The notes: a model not told the origin generated them from the letters alone. A stretch of DNA of 64,000 nucleotides from Pectobacterium aroidearum (GCF_041228105.1 NZ_CP166097.1:496001-560000), one strand, 5' to 3'; shown: positions 37,102-47,444, counted from the stretch's first letter. Made by a program: numbers and translations.

Positions 37102-37947
37102 ATGGAATTGAATAATAAAAATAGACGGTTTTTCTTTATTAGCTCTGCGAAACGAATCATTGGAACCGTCGGGTTATTATCGTTAGCGAATATACCGTTC
37201 TATACGAGAGCGAATGACGTAGCGGATAAGACAAAGAACGTTGGGATAAAGACGTGCCCACTCACGACGGAACAAATTGTAGGGCCTTATTTTGTGGATT
37301 ATAAAATACTACGGCGTGATATTACCGAGTCTCAACCTGGCATCCCGCTGCTGTTGAAGATAAAAGTGATCGATGGGGTGTCTTGTGAACCCGTGGATAA
37401 CATATTGGTTGATATCTGGCACTGTAACGCCCGAGGAAAATACTCAGGTTGGAGCTTCATTAGCCCTGATAAAGAAGCGACAACAGATGAGGTCGGGACC
37501 GTTAACAGAACTGATAGCACAAGTTTCTTTCGGGGTATACAGCCAACAGACCAGAATGGTGTAGTGAGGTTCACGACGATATTCCCCGGTTTCTATGCTG
37601 GCAGGGCAACACATATTCATGTTGCGATAAGGCGGCCAAGTAAAAATCCTCTGGAAAAAGAGCACTTTGCTTTTGTCGGGCAGTTATATTTCCCAGAGGA
37701 TCTTTGTCGTGTGGTTTATAATAACGAACCCTATAGTCCAAGGGATATCACGCGAGTGACCAACACTGAAGATGAATATTTTACCAAGATGAATGGCGCG
37801 CAATCGCTACTTACGGTAAATAAAATCAATGAAGGTGATTTCAATGATGGGTTCACGGGGGAAATCATTTTGTCTATTGATAAGAATGCGACTTCTACCT
37901 ACCTCACTCAGCGTGATTTATACAAGTATACGGTTTCACAAGAGTAG
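37102..37947 (+). CDS. Exported intradiol ring-cleavage dioxygenase
   Basis: The 281-residue protein belongs to the intradiol dioxygenase superfamily (catechol 1,2-/protocatechuate 3,4-dioxygenase-like), which opens catechol rings with Fe(III). Predicted iron ligands are visible: Tyr114 (in DIWHCNARGKYSG), Tyr165, His171 and His173 (in FPGFYAGRATHIHVAI). The N-terminus NKNRRFFFISSAKRIIG followed by a hydrophobic stretch looks like a twin-arginine signal with cleavage near TRA-ND, so it may act in the periplasm or outside. The start has gagg eight bases upstream. Codon use is AT-rich compared with its neighbours. Substrate unknown. Confidence 0.82.
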   Translation: MELNNKNRRFFFISSAKRIIGTVGLLSLANIPFYTRANDVADKTKNVGIKTCPLTTEQIVGPYFVDYKILRRDITESQPGIPLLLKIKVIDGVSCEPVDNILVDIWHCNARGKYSGWSFISPDKEATTDEVGTVNRTDSTSFFRGIQPTDQNGVVRFTTIFPGFYAGRATHIHVAIRRPSKNPLEKEHFAFVGQLYFPEDLCRVVYNNEPYSPRDITRVTNTEDEYFTKMNGAQSLLTVNKINEGDFNDGFTGEIILSIDKNATSTYLTQRDLYKYTVSQE

Positions 37948-37957
37948 AAACGATAAT

Positions 37958-37982
37958 GGGGCAGCGGTACTGCCCCTTTTTT
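37958..37982 (+). terminator. Terminator after the dioxygenase gene
   Basis: ggggca (37958-37963) pairs with tgcccc (37971-37976) and is followed by tttttt. It separates the dioxygenase gene from the convergent transporter gene. Confidence 0.88.
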
Positions 37983-38009
37983 ATCCCACCGTGTCAACGG
38001 CACACCACG

Positions 38010-39464
38010 TTAATACAAGCCAATGACCTTCCACCACAGCAGACCCGCGCTCATAAAGATCGCCTGATTGGCCAGACTGACGACGAAACCGGTGCGCCAC
38101 CAGATGGCGGTGGGCACGTAGCCCGCGCCGAACAGGATCGGGCCGCGCGCGTGAGTGTATTGTGTCAGTGAACAGTACAGGCTACTGGTAAATGCCAGCA
38201 TGAACGCCATCGGCACTGCGGGAATGTTCAGGTTGATCCCGACACCGAGGAACACCGCAAAAAGCGCGGCGATCTGCGCGTTGCCGCTGGCGAAGAAATA
38301 GTGGGTGTAGAAATAGGCCGCATTCAGTAGCAATAGCACCAACACCCAGCTCGTTCCCTGCATCAAATGGCCAATATTACTGCCGATAAGATCGCCAAAC
38401 CAGTTGGTGAAACCGAGCTTTTTTAACTGATTTGCCATCATCAGCAGAGCGGCGAACCAAATCAGCGTATCCCATGCGCCCTTTTCACTCTTCACGTCTT
38501 CCCAGCTCAGTACGCCGGTTAGCAGCAGGAAGGACAGGCCGACGAACGAGGCCGTTGTCGCATCCACGCCTAAGCGATCGCCAAAAATCCATAGCACCAG
38601 AAGGAGGATAACGGTGAAGGCCATCAGCCATTCGCCGCGGCTCATGTTGCCCATCTTTGCCAGTTCGGCGACGGCCAGTTTTGGCGCATCCGGCGTATGA
38701 CGAATTTCCGGTTTGGTTAGCCAATAGACGAGCAGGGGGACAACGGCCAGAGAAATCAAACAAGGCACGAGCGCCGCCAGAAACCAGCTTCCCCAGGTAA
38801 TGGTCACGCCCGCATTGGCCGCGAGTTTTACCGCCAGCAGGTTGCCAGTGTAGGCGGTCATAAACAACGCTGCCGTCACATCGTTAACGTTACCGATACA
38901 GGTAATCAGGAAGGTACCGATCTTACTGCGCGAAGCATCTTCCGGTTTGGAATCAAAGCTGCGCGATAGCGAATCGGCAATGGGATAAATAATTCCGCCG
39001 CAGCGTGCGGTATTGCTCGGCATCGCAGGGGACAGCACCAGATCGGCGAAGGCCAGGCCGTAAGCCAGGCCCAGCGTACGCTTTCCAAGCAGGCGAATCA
39101 TCTGCAGGGCGATACGGCGACCCAGCCCCGTTTTGATAAACCCGCGAGCGATCATGAATGCTACAACAATTAGCCAGATCAGCGAGCTGTTCAGGTCACT
39201 GAGCGCGGTCTGTATCGCGCCGCTGGCTGTCGTATCTCCCGCGGCGTACGTCAACGCAAAGAGCGTGATACTGATAATACCGATAGCCCCAATCGGGAGC
39301 ACGTTAGCAACAATAGACACGATCGTTGCGACGAAAATGACAGCGGAGTGCCAGGCGGCTGGGCTCAAGCCTGTTGGGGGCTCCATTCGCCAAAAAAAAG
39401 CGGCGATGGCAAGAATAACGATCAGCGGGAACCAGTTCAGTCCATACGAGGTTTTTGTCTTCAT
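38010..39464 (-). CDS. DASS-family anion transporter (CitT/TtdT-like)
   Basis: The 484-residue protein is an inner-membrane carrier of the divalent anion:sodium symporter family, with about 12-14 hydrophobic segments. Family stretches include SPAMPSNTARCGGIIYPIAD (the SNT-containing substrate/Na site), WDTLIWFAALLMMANQLKKL and YTHYFFASGNAQIAAL. Closest by memory are CitT, TtdT and YbhI, which exchange citrate, tartrate or other dicarboxylates; the substrate here cannot be read from sequence. It is convergent with the dioxygenase gene and divergent from yjbB. Confidence 0.87.
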   Translation of the reverse strand: MKTKTSYGLNWFPLIVILAIAAFFWRMEPPTGLSPAAWHSAVIFVATIVSIVANVLPIGAIGIISITLFALTYAAGDTTASGAIQTALSDLNSSLIWLIVVAFMIARGFIKTGLGRRIALQMIRLLGKRTLGLAYGLAFADLVLSPAMPSNTARCGGIIYPIADSLSRSFDSKPEDASRSKIGTFLITCIGNVNDVTAALFMTAYTGNLLAVKLAANAGVTITWGSWFLAALVPCLISLAVVPLLVYWLTKPEIRHTPDAPKLAVAELAKMGNMSRGEWLMAFTVILLLVLWIFGDRLGVDATTASFVGLSFLLLTGVLSWEDVKSEKGAWDTLIWFAALLMMANQLKKLGFTNWFGDLIGSNIGHLMQGTSWVLVLLLLNAAYFYTHYFFASGNAQIAALFAVFLGVGINLNIPAVPMAFMLAFTSSLYCSLTQYTHARGPILFGAGYVPTAIWWRTGFVVSLANQAIFMSAGLLWWKVIGLY

Positions 39465-39531
39465 CCATTTTCCTTACTAAAAAGTCAAAAGGAGTACAGG
39501 GCATACGTTAATGCATGCAATGCGCTAAATG

Positions 39532-39580
39532 TTAAGCATGCTTAAAGATTTATAAACATATAACCCATAAGAGTTATATG
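39532..39580. promoter_or_regulatory. Palindromic operator candidates before the anion transporter
   Basis: A perfect 14-bp palindrome ttaagcatgcttaa (39532-39545) is followed by an inverted repeat catataac (39557-39564)/gttatatg (39573-39580). Both lie 70-115 bp upstream of the transporter start in an AT-rich region and could bind a dimeric regulator. The remainder of 39465-39799 contains no recognisable gene. Confidence 0.45.
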
Positions 39581-39799
39581 AATAAAAAGAGCATAGCGCT
39601 AACCGGGGGCGGTGTGAGGCGAAAAGAACCGTCTTATTGATTTGGATTCTGTTTTTTAAATATTGTCAGTTAATTAATTTTTATCATTAATTGAGTGCCG
39701 GGACGATTTTGCTCTGACGCGGGCTGTCTCGCAGTATGGTCAGCCAACATCTGATAAGATGGTGTTCATTACGTCATCAACACATGATTAGCTGGAGGC

Positions 39800-41455
39800 G
39801 TGGACTTTTTGTTAACACTGCTAAATCTCCTTTCTGCGATTGCGTTACTGGTGTGGGGCACCCACATTGTCCGCACCGGTATCATGCGGGTTTATGGCAC
39901 CCAGCTACGGCGGGTTCTCAGCGATAGCGTTGAGAAAAAGCCGTTGGCTTTTATGGCTGGCATTGGCGTCACTGCGCTGGTGCAGAGCAGCAATGCAACC
40001 GCGTTGCTGACGACCTCTTTTGTCTCACAAGGGTTGGTGGCATTAACGCCTGCGCTGGTGATTATTCTCGGGGCGGATGTCGGTACGGCGCTGATGGTGC
40101 GCATCCTGACGTTCGATCTGTCCTGGCTTTCTCCGCTGCTGATTTTTCTTGGCGTGATATTTTTCCTCAGCCGTAAGCAGACGCGGGTTGGTCAGATTGG
40201 CCGTGTAGCGATTGGGCTCGGGCTGATTTTGCTGGCGCTGGAAATGATTGTCGTGGCAGCGGCCCCCATTACCCAAACGTCGGGCGTGAAGGTGCTGTTT
40301 TCCTCGTTGACGGGCGACGTCATGCTGGATGCGCTGGCTGGCGCGCTGTTCGCGGTGATTACCTATTCCAGTCTGGCGGCGGTACTGCTGACGGCTACCT
40401 TGACGGCAAGCGGTGTGATTTCGCTGGAAGTGGCGATGTGTCTGGTCATTGGTGCCAATCTGGGCAGCGGGTTACTGACGATGATGAGCACCTCGACGCA
40501 GAATGCGGAGGGGCGACGCGTGGCGCTCGGCAGCATGCTGTTCAAGCTGATTGGGTGTCTGGCTGTGTTGCCGCTGGTTGAACCGCTGTCGCGCTGGCTG
40601 ACGCGTATTCCGTTGGGTGCCGAAGAGCTGGTGATCTACTTCCACCTGTTTTACAACCTGATTCGTTGCCTGCTGCTGATTCCGCTTACTGGCGTGGTGG
40701 CGCGCCTGTCCTGCGCGATGATTGCTGATTCACCGCAGGTCGATCTCCAGATGAAACCGCGCCATCTGGATACCAGTTCGCTGGACACGCCAGCGCTGGC
40801 ATTGACCAACGCCGCACGGGAAACGCTGCGAATTGGCGATGTGCTGGAGCAGATGTTGCGCTTGTACCGCGAAGTGTTGCAGGGCGACCATATGCAGCGG
40901 CGGGAGATTCGCCGGCTTGATGATGATGTCGATATCCTTTATACCGCGATTAAGCTTTATCTGGCGCAGATTCAGAAAGATGGGCTGGATGAGCGAGATT
41001 CCCGGCGCTGGGCGGAAGTGATCGAAGTGGCACTGAATCTGGAACAGGCGGGGGACATTATCGAACGCATGGCAGACGACATCGCGAACCATTCTTCTGG
41101 CGTGCGTATGGCGTTTTCTACACAGGGACTGGAAGAGCTGAACCAGTTGCATGAACAGCTGCTGGCGAATCTGCGTCTGGGGCTGTCGGTTTTCCTGTCG
41201 GAGGATATCACCAGCGCGAAGCGCCTGCGTCGTGCCAAACACCGCTTCCGTATTATGAACCGTCGTTATGCACATGCGCACGTCGATCGCTTGCATCAGC
41301 ACAACGTACAGAGTCTGGAAACCAGTTCGCTCCATTTGAGCTTACTCGGGGACATGAACCGACTGAATTCCTTGTTCTGTGCGGTAGCGTATAACGTATT
41401 AATTGTGCCGCAGGACGGGGACGAAGAACGCGAAGAGTCACCGCTGACACTGTGA
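39800..41455 (+). CDS. yjbB: Na+/phosphate cotransporter family protein YjbB
   Basis: YjbB exports inorganic phosphate in E. coli. The 551-residue protein has two Na/Pi-cotransporter repeats in the N-terminal membrane half (QSSNATALLTTSFVSQGLVA and ITYSSLAAVLLTATLTASG as the paired motifs) and a PhoU-like helical C-terminal half (about 330-540). The GTG start at 39800 is preceded by ggagg. As in E. coli it lies downstream of metH, but here an accessory block separates them. A structured repeat follows its stop. Confidence 0.93.
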   Translation: MDFLLTLLNLLSAIALLVWGTHIVRTGIMRVYGTQLRRVLSDSVEKKPLAFMAGIGVTALVQSSNATALLTTSFVSQGLVALTPALVIILGADVGTALMVRILTFDLSWLSPLLIFLGVIFFLSRKQTRVGQIGRVAIGLGLILLALEMIVVAAAPITQTSGVKVLFSSLTGDVMLDALAGALFAVITYSSLAAVLLTATLTASGVISLEVAMCLVIGANLGSGLLTMMSTSTQNAEGRRVALGSMLFKLIGCLAVLPLVEPLSRWLTRIPLGAEELVIYFHLFYNLIRCLLLIPLTGVVARLSCAMIADSPQVDLQMKPRHLDTSSLDTPALALTNAARETLRIGDVLEQMLRLYREVLQGDHMQRREIRRLDDDVDILYTAIKLYLAQIQKDGLDERDSRRWAEVIEVALNLEQAGDIIERMADDIANHSSGVRMAFSTQGLEELNQLHEQLLANLRLGLSVFLSEDITSAKRLRRAKHRFRIMNRRYAHAHVDRLHQHNVQSLETSSLHLSLLGDMNRLNSLFCAVAYNVLIVPQDGDEEREESPLTL

Positions 41456-41500
41456 TTCCCTTTGTGGGGTCTCACTGGATACAGCCGTATATTTTTATGC

Positions 41501-41761
41501 TGACTGAGGGATAGTTTCGTGCGCGATAATGCTGCCATTTTCATGCTACCTCGTAGCATGCGCCCGACACGGGACGGCTCAGACGCCGCTCGCCCCGTGA
41601 CCCCAGGCTTTCGGCGGAAATTATGCCGCTGACGCGGTGCCTTCGTCGATATCGGGCTTAACGGACCGCTTGCGACACGCTCCATGCGTGGCGCAAGCTT
41701 TCGCCGCGTCCATGCGGCTCATCCTAAGCCTGCCATCTCCTCTGCATAATTTTTTACGCCG
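41501..41761 (+). repeat. Structured intergenic repeat, copy 3 (downstream of yjbB)
   Basis: The third copy opens tgagggatagtttcgtgcg and closes gcataattttttacgcc. Its hairpins are atgctac with gtagcat, cacggg with ccccgtg, gcttgcg with cgcaagc (inner acgc/gcgt), and aaattatg with cataattt. It starts about 46 bp after the yjbB stop and fills most of the gap to the convergent lysC. The reading frame that happens to be similar in copies 1 and 2 is broken here. Confidence 0.82.
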
Positions 41762-41824
41762 AATAACGGCAAAATCCGCGTCTGCATAAAAATATGACGA
41801 AGAGACCGACTACGCGTCGTGAAT

Positions 41825-43201
41825 TTACTCGAACAGGCTGCGGTGCAGCGTCTGAACTACTCGCTCGGCATCATCACCCGGTACCAGGAAGCACAGGTTG
41901 TTGCTGCTGGCGCCGTAGCAGATCAGGCGAATACGGAAAGGTTCCAGTACGCCAAACACCTCTTTTCCGACGCCACAGGCTTGAGACAGCTTGTTGCCGA
42001 TCAGCGCGACCAGCGACAGATTCTCTTCAACCTCGACCCGGCACAGCGATGACAGTTCGGTCAGCAGGGCGCTGGACAGCAGGCTGTCGCCCGTTGAGGT
42101 GGAGCCAGTGGTGTCGAGCGTCAGCGCTACGTTGACTTCTGACGTGGTGATCAGGTCAACGGAGATATTGTGACGCGCCAGAATGCTGAACACTTCGGCC
42201 AGAAAACCGCGAGCGTGCAGCATGTTCAGGCTATACAGGGTGAGCAGCGTTTGTTTACGACGCAGCGCCAGCGCGCGGAACAGCGGTGGGTTTTCGGTTT
42301 TATTGCACACCAGCGTACCGCCCGCGGCCGGATCTTTGCTGGAGCCGACGAACACCGGTATATCGCTACGCACAGCGGGCAGCAGCGTAGCGGGGTGCAG
42401 GACTTTCGCGCCAAATGTCGCCATTTCGGCGGCTTCTTCAAACATGATCTGGTCGATACGTTTTGCCGTCGGCACCACGCGTGGGTCGGTCGTGTAGATG
42501 CCGGGAACATCGGTCCAGATATCAATCCGGCTGACGTTGAGGGCTTCGCCCAGCAGTGCCGCGGTATAATCGCTACCGCCGCGACCCAGCGTGGTCGTGC
42601 GGCCTTTCGCTTCACTCCCGATGAAGCCCTGTGTGATCACCAGACCTTGCTCAAGACGCGGCTGTAACTGGCTGCGTGTCAGTTCGCCCAGCACGTCGCA
42701 GTCCGGCTGTGCACGGCCAAAGTTATCGTCGGTACGCATAATTTTGCGCACATCGAACCACTCTGCCACGACGTCACGCTGACGCAGGATTTCGACAAAC
42801 AGCAGGGTAGACATCAATTCGCCATGGCTGACGAGCTCATCGGTCAGCGCGTTGGACGTCGCGAGCGCCGCGGCTTCAGACAGGGTAGTGACATTGTCCA
42901 GCATGCGGTCAATCTCATCACGAATGACGCTCTGGTTGGTCAGTCTGTCGATGATGGCGTATTGGATCTGGCGGATCTTCGCCAGATTTTCAGCACGCGT
43001 TTCGGGCGCCTGACCCTCTGCGAGTGCGACCAGTAAATTGGTGATACCTGCCGATGCCGACAGCACCACAACGCGTACATTCGGATTAGATAGCACCACA
43101 TCGGCGCTGCGATTCATGGCGTCAAAGTCCGCCACGCTGGTGCCGCCAAATTTGGCAATAACGGTAGGGTTCGCGTTTGCGGATACTTCAGTTACAGACA
43201 T
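41825..43201 (-). CDS. lysC: Lysine-sensitive aspartokinase III
   Basis: LysC phosphorylates aspartate, the first step toward lysine, threonine and methionine, and is inhibited by lysine. The 458-residue protein has the kinase signature VIAKFGGTSVADFDAMNRSA, the ATP/Asp-site segments GFIGSEAKGRTTTLGRGGSD and YTTDPRVVPTAKRIDQI, and C-terminal ACT domains (about 310-458). The N-terminus is nine residues longer than that of E. coli. Expression is probably controlled by the lysine riboswitch just upstream. Confidence 0.95.
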   Translation of the reverse strand: MSVTEVSANANPTVIAKFGGTSVADFDAMNRSADVVLSNPNVRVVVLSASAGITNLLVALAEGQAPETRAENLAKIRQIQYAIIDRLTNQSVIRDEIDRMLDNVTTLSEAAALATSNALTDELVSHGELMSTLLFVEILRQRDVVAEWFDVRKIMRTDDNFGRAQPDCDVLGELTRSQLQPRLEQGLVITQGFIGSEAKGRTTTLGRGGSDYTAALLGEALNVSRIDIWTDVPGIYTTDPRVVPTAKRIDQIMFEEAAEMATFGAKVLHPATLLPAVRSDIPVFVGSSKDPAAGGTLVCNKTENPPLFRALALRRKQTLLTLYSLNMLHARGFLAEVFSILARHNISVDLITTSEVNVALTLDTTGSTSTGDSLLSSALLTELSSLCRVEVEENLSLVALIGNKLSQACGVGKEVFGVLEPFRIRLICYGASSNNLCFLVPGDDAERVVQTLHRSLFE

Positions 43202-43316
43202 GTCAAAAACCTCGTGTCAGGGGGTAGGCTGTTTTCAGTAAACAGCATTCCATTAATCAGCCTTGGCACAGGGGGAGAGCAGAAGTAGGGGGCAGGCGTA
43301 GAAAATCGCTACGATA

Positions 43317-43500
43317 CACCCAGAAGCGCTCCACCTTGCTGAACGTCCATCAGGACGAATCCGGTGACAACCCAGAGGATTCAGCCTCTGTAGTCGATAG
43401 GGTGAAAGCCGTATTTCACCGCATCTCGGCGTCGCTCCCCCTCGGATATCATCAGCGGATTACGGTTCCTCCGATACCTTACCTGGGCGACGCGCCTCTT
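43317..43500 (-). ncRNA. Lysine riboswitch (L box) in the lysC leader
   Basis: Read on the minus strand the leader contains the L-box elements in order: gaggcgcgtcgccca, gggggagcgacgccgaga, ggtgaaatacggctttcacc (a stable hairpin), gaatcctctgggttgtcacc, and ggtggagcgcttctgggtg, whose gcgcttc closes P1 with gaggcgc. No uridine-run terminator follows before lysC, so control is probably at translation, as in E. coli. Just outside the 5' end lies a perfect 8-bp hairpin, cttgcaca/tgtgcaag (43505-43525). The stretch 43202-43676 holds this leader and the pgi promoter region. Confidence 0.9.
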
Positions 43501-43661
43501 CTGGCTTGCACACCGAGTGTGCAAGTACGGTGTTACAAATAACGGGTTATGCGGTTTCTGTCAATAAACAAAAGGACATGAATCGCTTTTAGCAAGAAAA
43601 GGGATCTCAATCGGGATTTTAAGGGATACAATCGATTCAGTCACTTTGAACTCATGCTTAG

Positions 43662-45326
<1,665 letters not shown>

Positions 45327-45369
45327 TCGGGCCTGTGCCCTTTGGTTTTTCAATCGCAAGGAGGAAGAC

Positions 45370-45717
45370 ATGCAGGTTCGTATTTTGTTGGGGCTAGCCG
45401 CGGCAGTGTTGCTGGCGGGATGCAGCAGTAGCAGTAGCCAACTCAGCGCCGCCGGGCAGGCCGTGACGTTCACGGATACCAAGCCAGGCAGCGAATGTCA
45501 GTTGTTGGGGCAGGCCAGCGGTAGCCAGTCTAACTGGCTGGCAGGCAACCATAGCGACGGAAGCTCTATGCGCGGTGCGGCAAACGATCTGCGTAATAAA
45601 GCGGCGGCGATGGGGGGCAATACGGTCTATGGTGCAACCAGTCCGAGTGAGACCTTCTGGTCAAGCTTTGCGCCGCTGGACAGCAAGATGAACGGCAGCG
45701 TCTACAAATGTCCTTAA
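45370..45717 (+). CDS. yjeI: DUF4156 lipoprotein YjeI
   Basis: The 115-residue protein is a predicted lipoprotein with lipobox LLAGC (Cys18) and a DUF4156 domain. Characteristic stretches are GSECQLLGQASGSQSNWLAG, MRGAANDLRNKAAAMGGNTV and the C-terminal VYKCP. E. coli YjeI also lies next to epmB-efp. Function is unknown. It has an aaggagg SD and starts 43 bp after pgi. Confidence 0.9.
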   Translation: MQVRILLGLAAAVLLAGCSSSSSQLSAAGQAVTFTDTKPGSECQLLGQASGSQSNWLAGNHSDGSSMRGAANDLRNKAAAMGGNTVYGATSPSETFWSSFAPLDSKMNGSVYKCP

Positions 45718-45732
45718 GCTAGAGAGAAACCT

Positions 45733-45766
45733 GGTGAGAGTGGGGAAACCTGCTCTCACCTTATAA
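45733..45766. terminator. Terminator between yjeI and epmB
   Basis: ggtgagag (45733-45740) pairs with ctctcacc (45753-45760), followed by ttataatta. The genes on both sides converge here, so it may serve both directions, although the T-run is imperfect. Confidence 0.6.
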
Positions 45767-46822
45767 TTACTCCACCGATCGCTCAGTGTCGTCCTGATGC
45801 TGTTTCATCCCTAAATCCAGCGGCGTTTTACTGGCTTCACCACCAATTTCTCGCGCCAGACGCGGCACCAGATAGCCGGATACCTTCTTCAGCAGCGCTT
45901 TGACCAAGATGCGCGCCTCGTTGTCATCCACCAGAAAATGCGCGGCACCTTGTACCTTATCCAGTACGTGCAGGTAATAAGGCAGAATACCTGCGTCAAA
46001 TAGTGCATTGCTGAGCTGGGCGAGCGTGTCCGCGCTGTCATTCACCCCGCGCAGCAGCACGCTTTGGTTGAGCAGCGTCACGCCTGCACGGCGTAAACGC
46101 GCCATACCTTGTGTTAAATCAGTATCAATTTCCTGCGGGTGGTTAATATGCGTCACCAGCAACACCTGAAGCGAACTGCGGGACAGACGATCGCATAGCG
46201 CGTCGGTAATGCGGGCAGGGATCACCACCGGCAAGCGGCTGTGAATACGCAGGCGTTTCAGATGTGGAATATGTTCCAGCTCGGTGATCAGCCAGTCCAG
46301 CTCGTGATCCTTGGCCATCAGCGGGTCGCCGCCGGAAAAAATGATTTCATCCAGTTCGGGATGCTGGCGGATATAATCCAGCGCCTGACGCCAGTTAGCC
46401 TTATTGCCTTGATTATCCTGATAGGGGAAATGGCGGCGGAAGCAGTAGCGGCAGTTCACCGCGCAGCCGCCTTTAACCAGCAATAACGCGCGGTTGTGAT
46501 ATTTGTGCAGTAGCCCCGGCACGACGCTGTGTTGCTCATCAAGCGGATCGTGGGTGAAGCCTGGCGTGGCAGTGAACTCCTCACGCGCGGTCAATACCTG
46601 TAGCAGCAACGGATCGTCAGGATTGCCTTTTTGCATACGTGCAGCGAAGGCGCGCGGTACTCGCAGAGCAAAAAGTCTGCGTGCATCATTGCCTTGCCGA
46701 AGTTTTGCGTGATCGTTCAGTGCCAAAAGTTGCAGTAATTCATCAGGATCGGTAATTACGTCTGCAAGTTGCTGCAACCAATCTTCTCTGGAAGGTATAT
46801 TTAGGGTTACAATGTGTGCCAT
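45767..46822 (-). CDS. epmB: EF-P (R)-beta-lysylation radical SAM aminomutase EpmB
   Basis: EpmB (YjeK) converts (S)-alpha-lysine to (R)-beta-lysine, which EpmA then attaches to elongation factor P. The 351-residue protein belongs to the lysine 2,3-aminomutase family. It has the radical-SAM cluster cysteines Cys120, Cys124 and Cys127 in KGGCAVNCRYCFRRHFPYQ, the GGDPLMAKDHELDWLI segment, and PLP-related residues near the C-terminus (DKVQGAAHFLVDD). It is divergent from efp across 42 bp, so substrate enzyme and target share a control region. Confidence 0.95.
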   Translation of the reverse strand: MAHIVTLNIPSREDWLQQLADVITDPDELLQLLALNDHAKLRQGNDARRLFALRVPRAFAARMQKGNPDDPLLLQVLTAREEFTATPGFTHDPLDEQHSVVPGLLHKYHNRALLLVKGGCAVNCRYCFRRHFPYQDNQGNKANWRQALDYIRQHPELDEIIFSGGDPLMAKDHELDWLITELEHIPHLKRLRIHSRLPVVIPARITDALCDRLSRSSLQVLLVTHINHPQEIDTDLTQGMARLRRAGVTLLNQSVLLRGVNDSADTLAQLSNALFDAGILPYYLHVLDKVQGAAHFLVDDNEARILVKALLKKVSGYLVPRLAREIGGEASKTPLDLGMKQHQDDTERSVE

Positions 46823-46864
46823 TTTTTTGGCTTCGTACCAGTATTAAAATTGTAGAGGGCCTTT

Positions 46865-47431
46865 ATGGCGACTTATTCTAGCAACGATTTCCGTTCCGGT
46901 CTTAAAATCATGTTCGAAGGCGAGCCGTATGCCATCGAATCCAGTGAATTTGTGAAGCCGGGTAAAGGCCAGGCTTTTGCTCGTGTAAAAATGCGTCGCC
47001 TGTTGACAGGTTCTCGCGTTGAAAAAACCTTCAAATCTACCGATTCTGCAGAAGGCGCAGACGTTGTAGATACCAACATGAACTACCTGTATAACGACGG
47101 TGAGTTCTACCACTTCATGCACCCTGAGACGTTTGAGCAGCATCAGGTTGAAGAGAAGACCGTTGGTGATTCTGCAAAATGGCTGCAGGACAATGCCGAA
47201 TGTATCGTTACCCTGTGGGATGGTCGTGCTATCGCTGTTCAGCCGCCGAACTTTATCGAAGCTGAAATCACCGATACCGATCCAGGCCTGAAAGGCGATA
47301 CCGCAGGAACAGGTGGTAAGCCAGCTACGCTGAGCACTGGCGCGGTCGTTAAAGTGCCATTGTTCGTACAGATCGGCGAAGTGGTCAGAGTTGACACGCG
47401 TTCTGGTGAGTACGTTTCACGCGTTAAGTAA
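46865..47431 (+). CDS. efp: Elongation factor P
   Basis: EF-P relieves ribosome stalling at consecutive prolines. The 188-residue protein has three beta-barrel domains. The modified residue is Lys34 in [17 protein letters not shown], the recognised beta-lysylation site in proteobacterial proteins of this type. The C-terminal signature [20 protein letters not shown] is intact. Together with epmB and epmA it completes most of the pathway in this window; the hydroxylase EpmC is not present here. Confidence 0.98.
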   Translation: MATYSSNDFRSGLKIMFEGEPYAIESSEFVKPGKGQAFARVKMRRLLTGSRVEKTFKSTDSAEGADVVDTNMNYLYNDGEFYHFMHPETFEQHQVEEKTVGDSAKWLQDNAECIVTLWDGRAIAVQPPNFIEAEITDTDPGLKGDTAGTGGKPATLSTGAVVKVPLFVQIGEVVRVDTRSGEYVSRVK

Positions 47432-47444
47432 TGTATCTGGAAAT

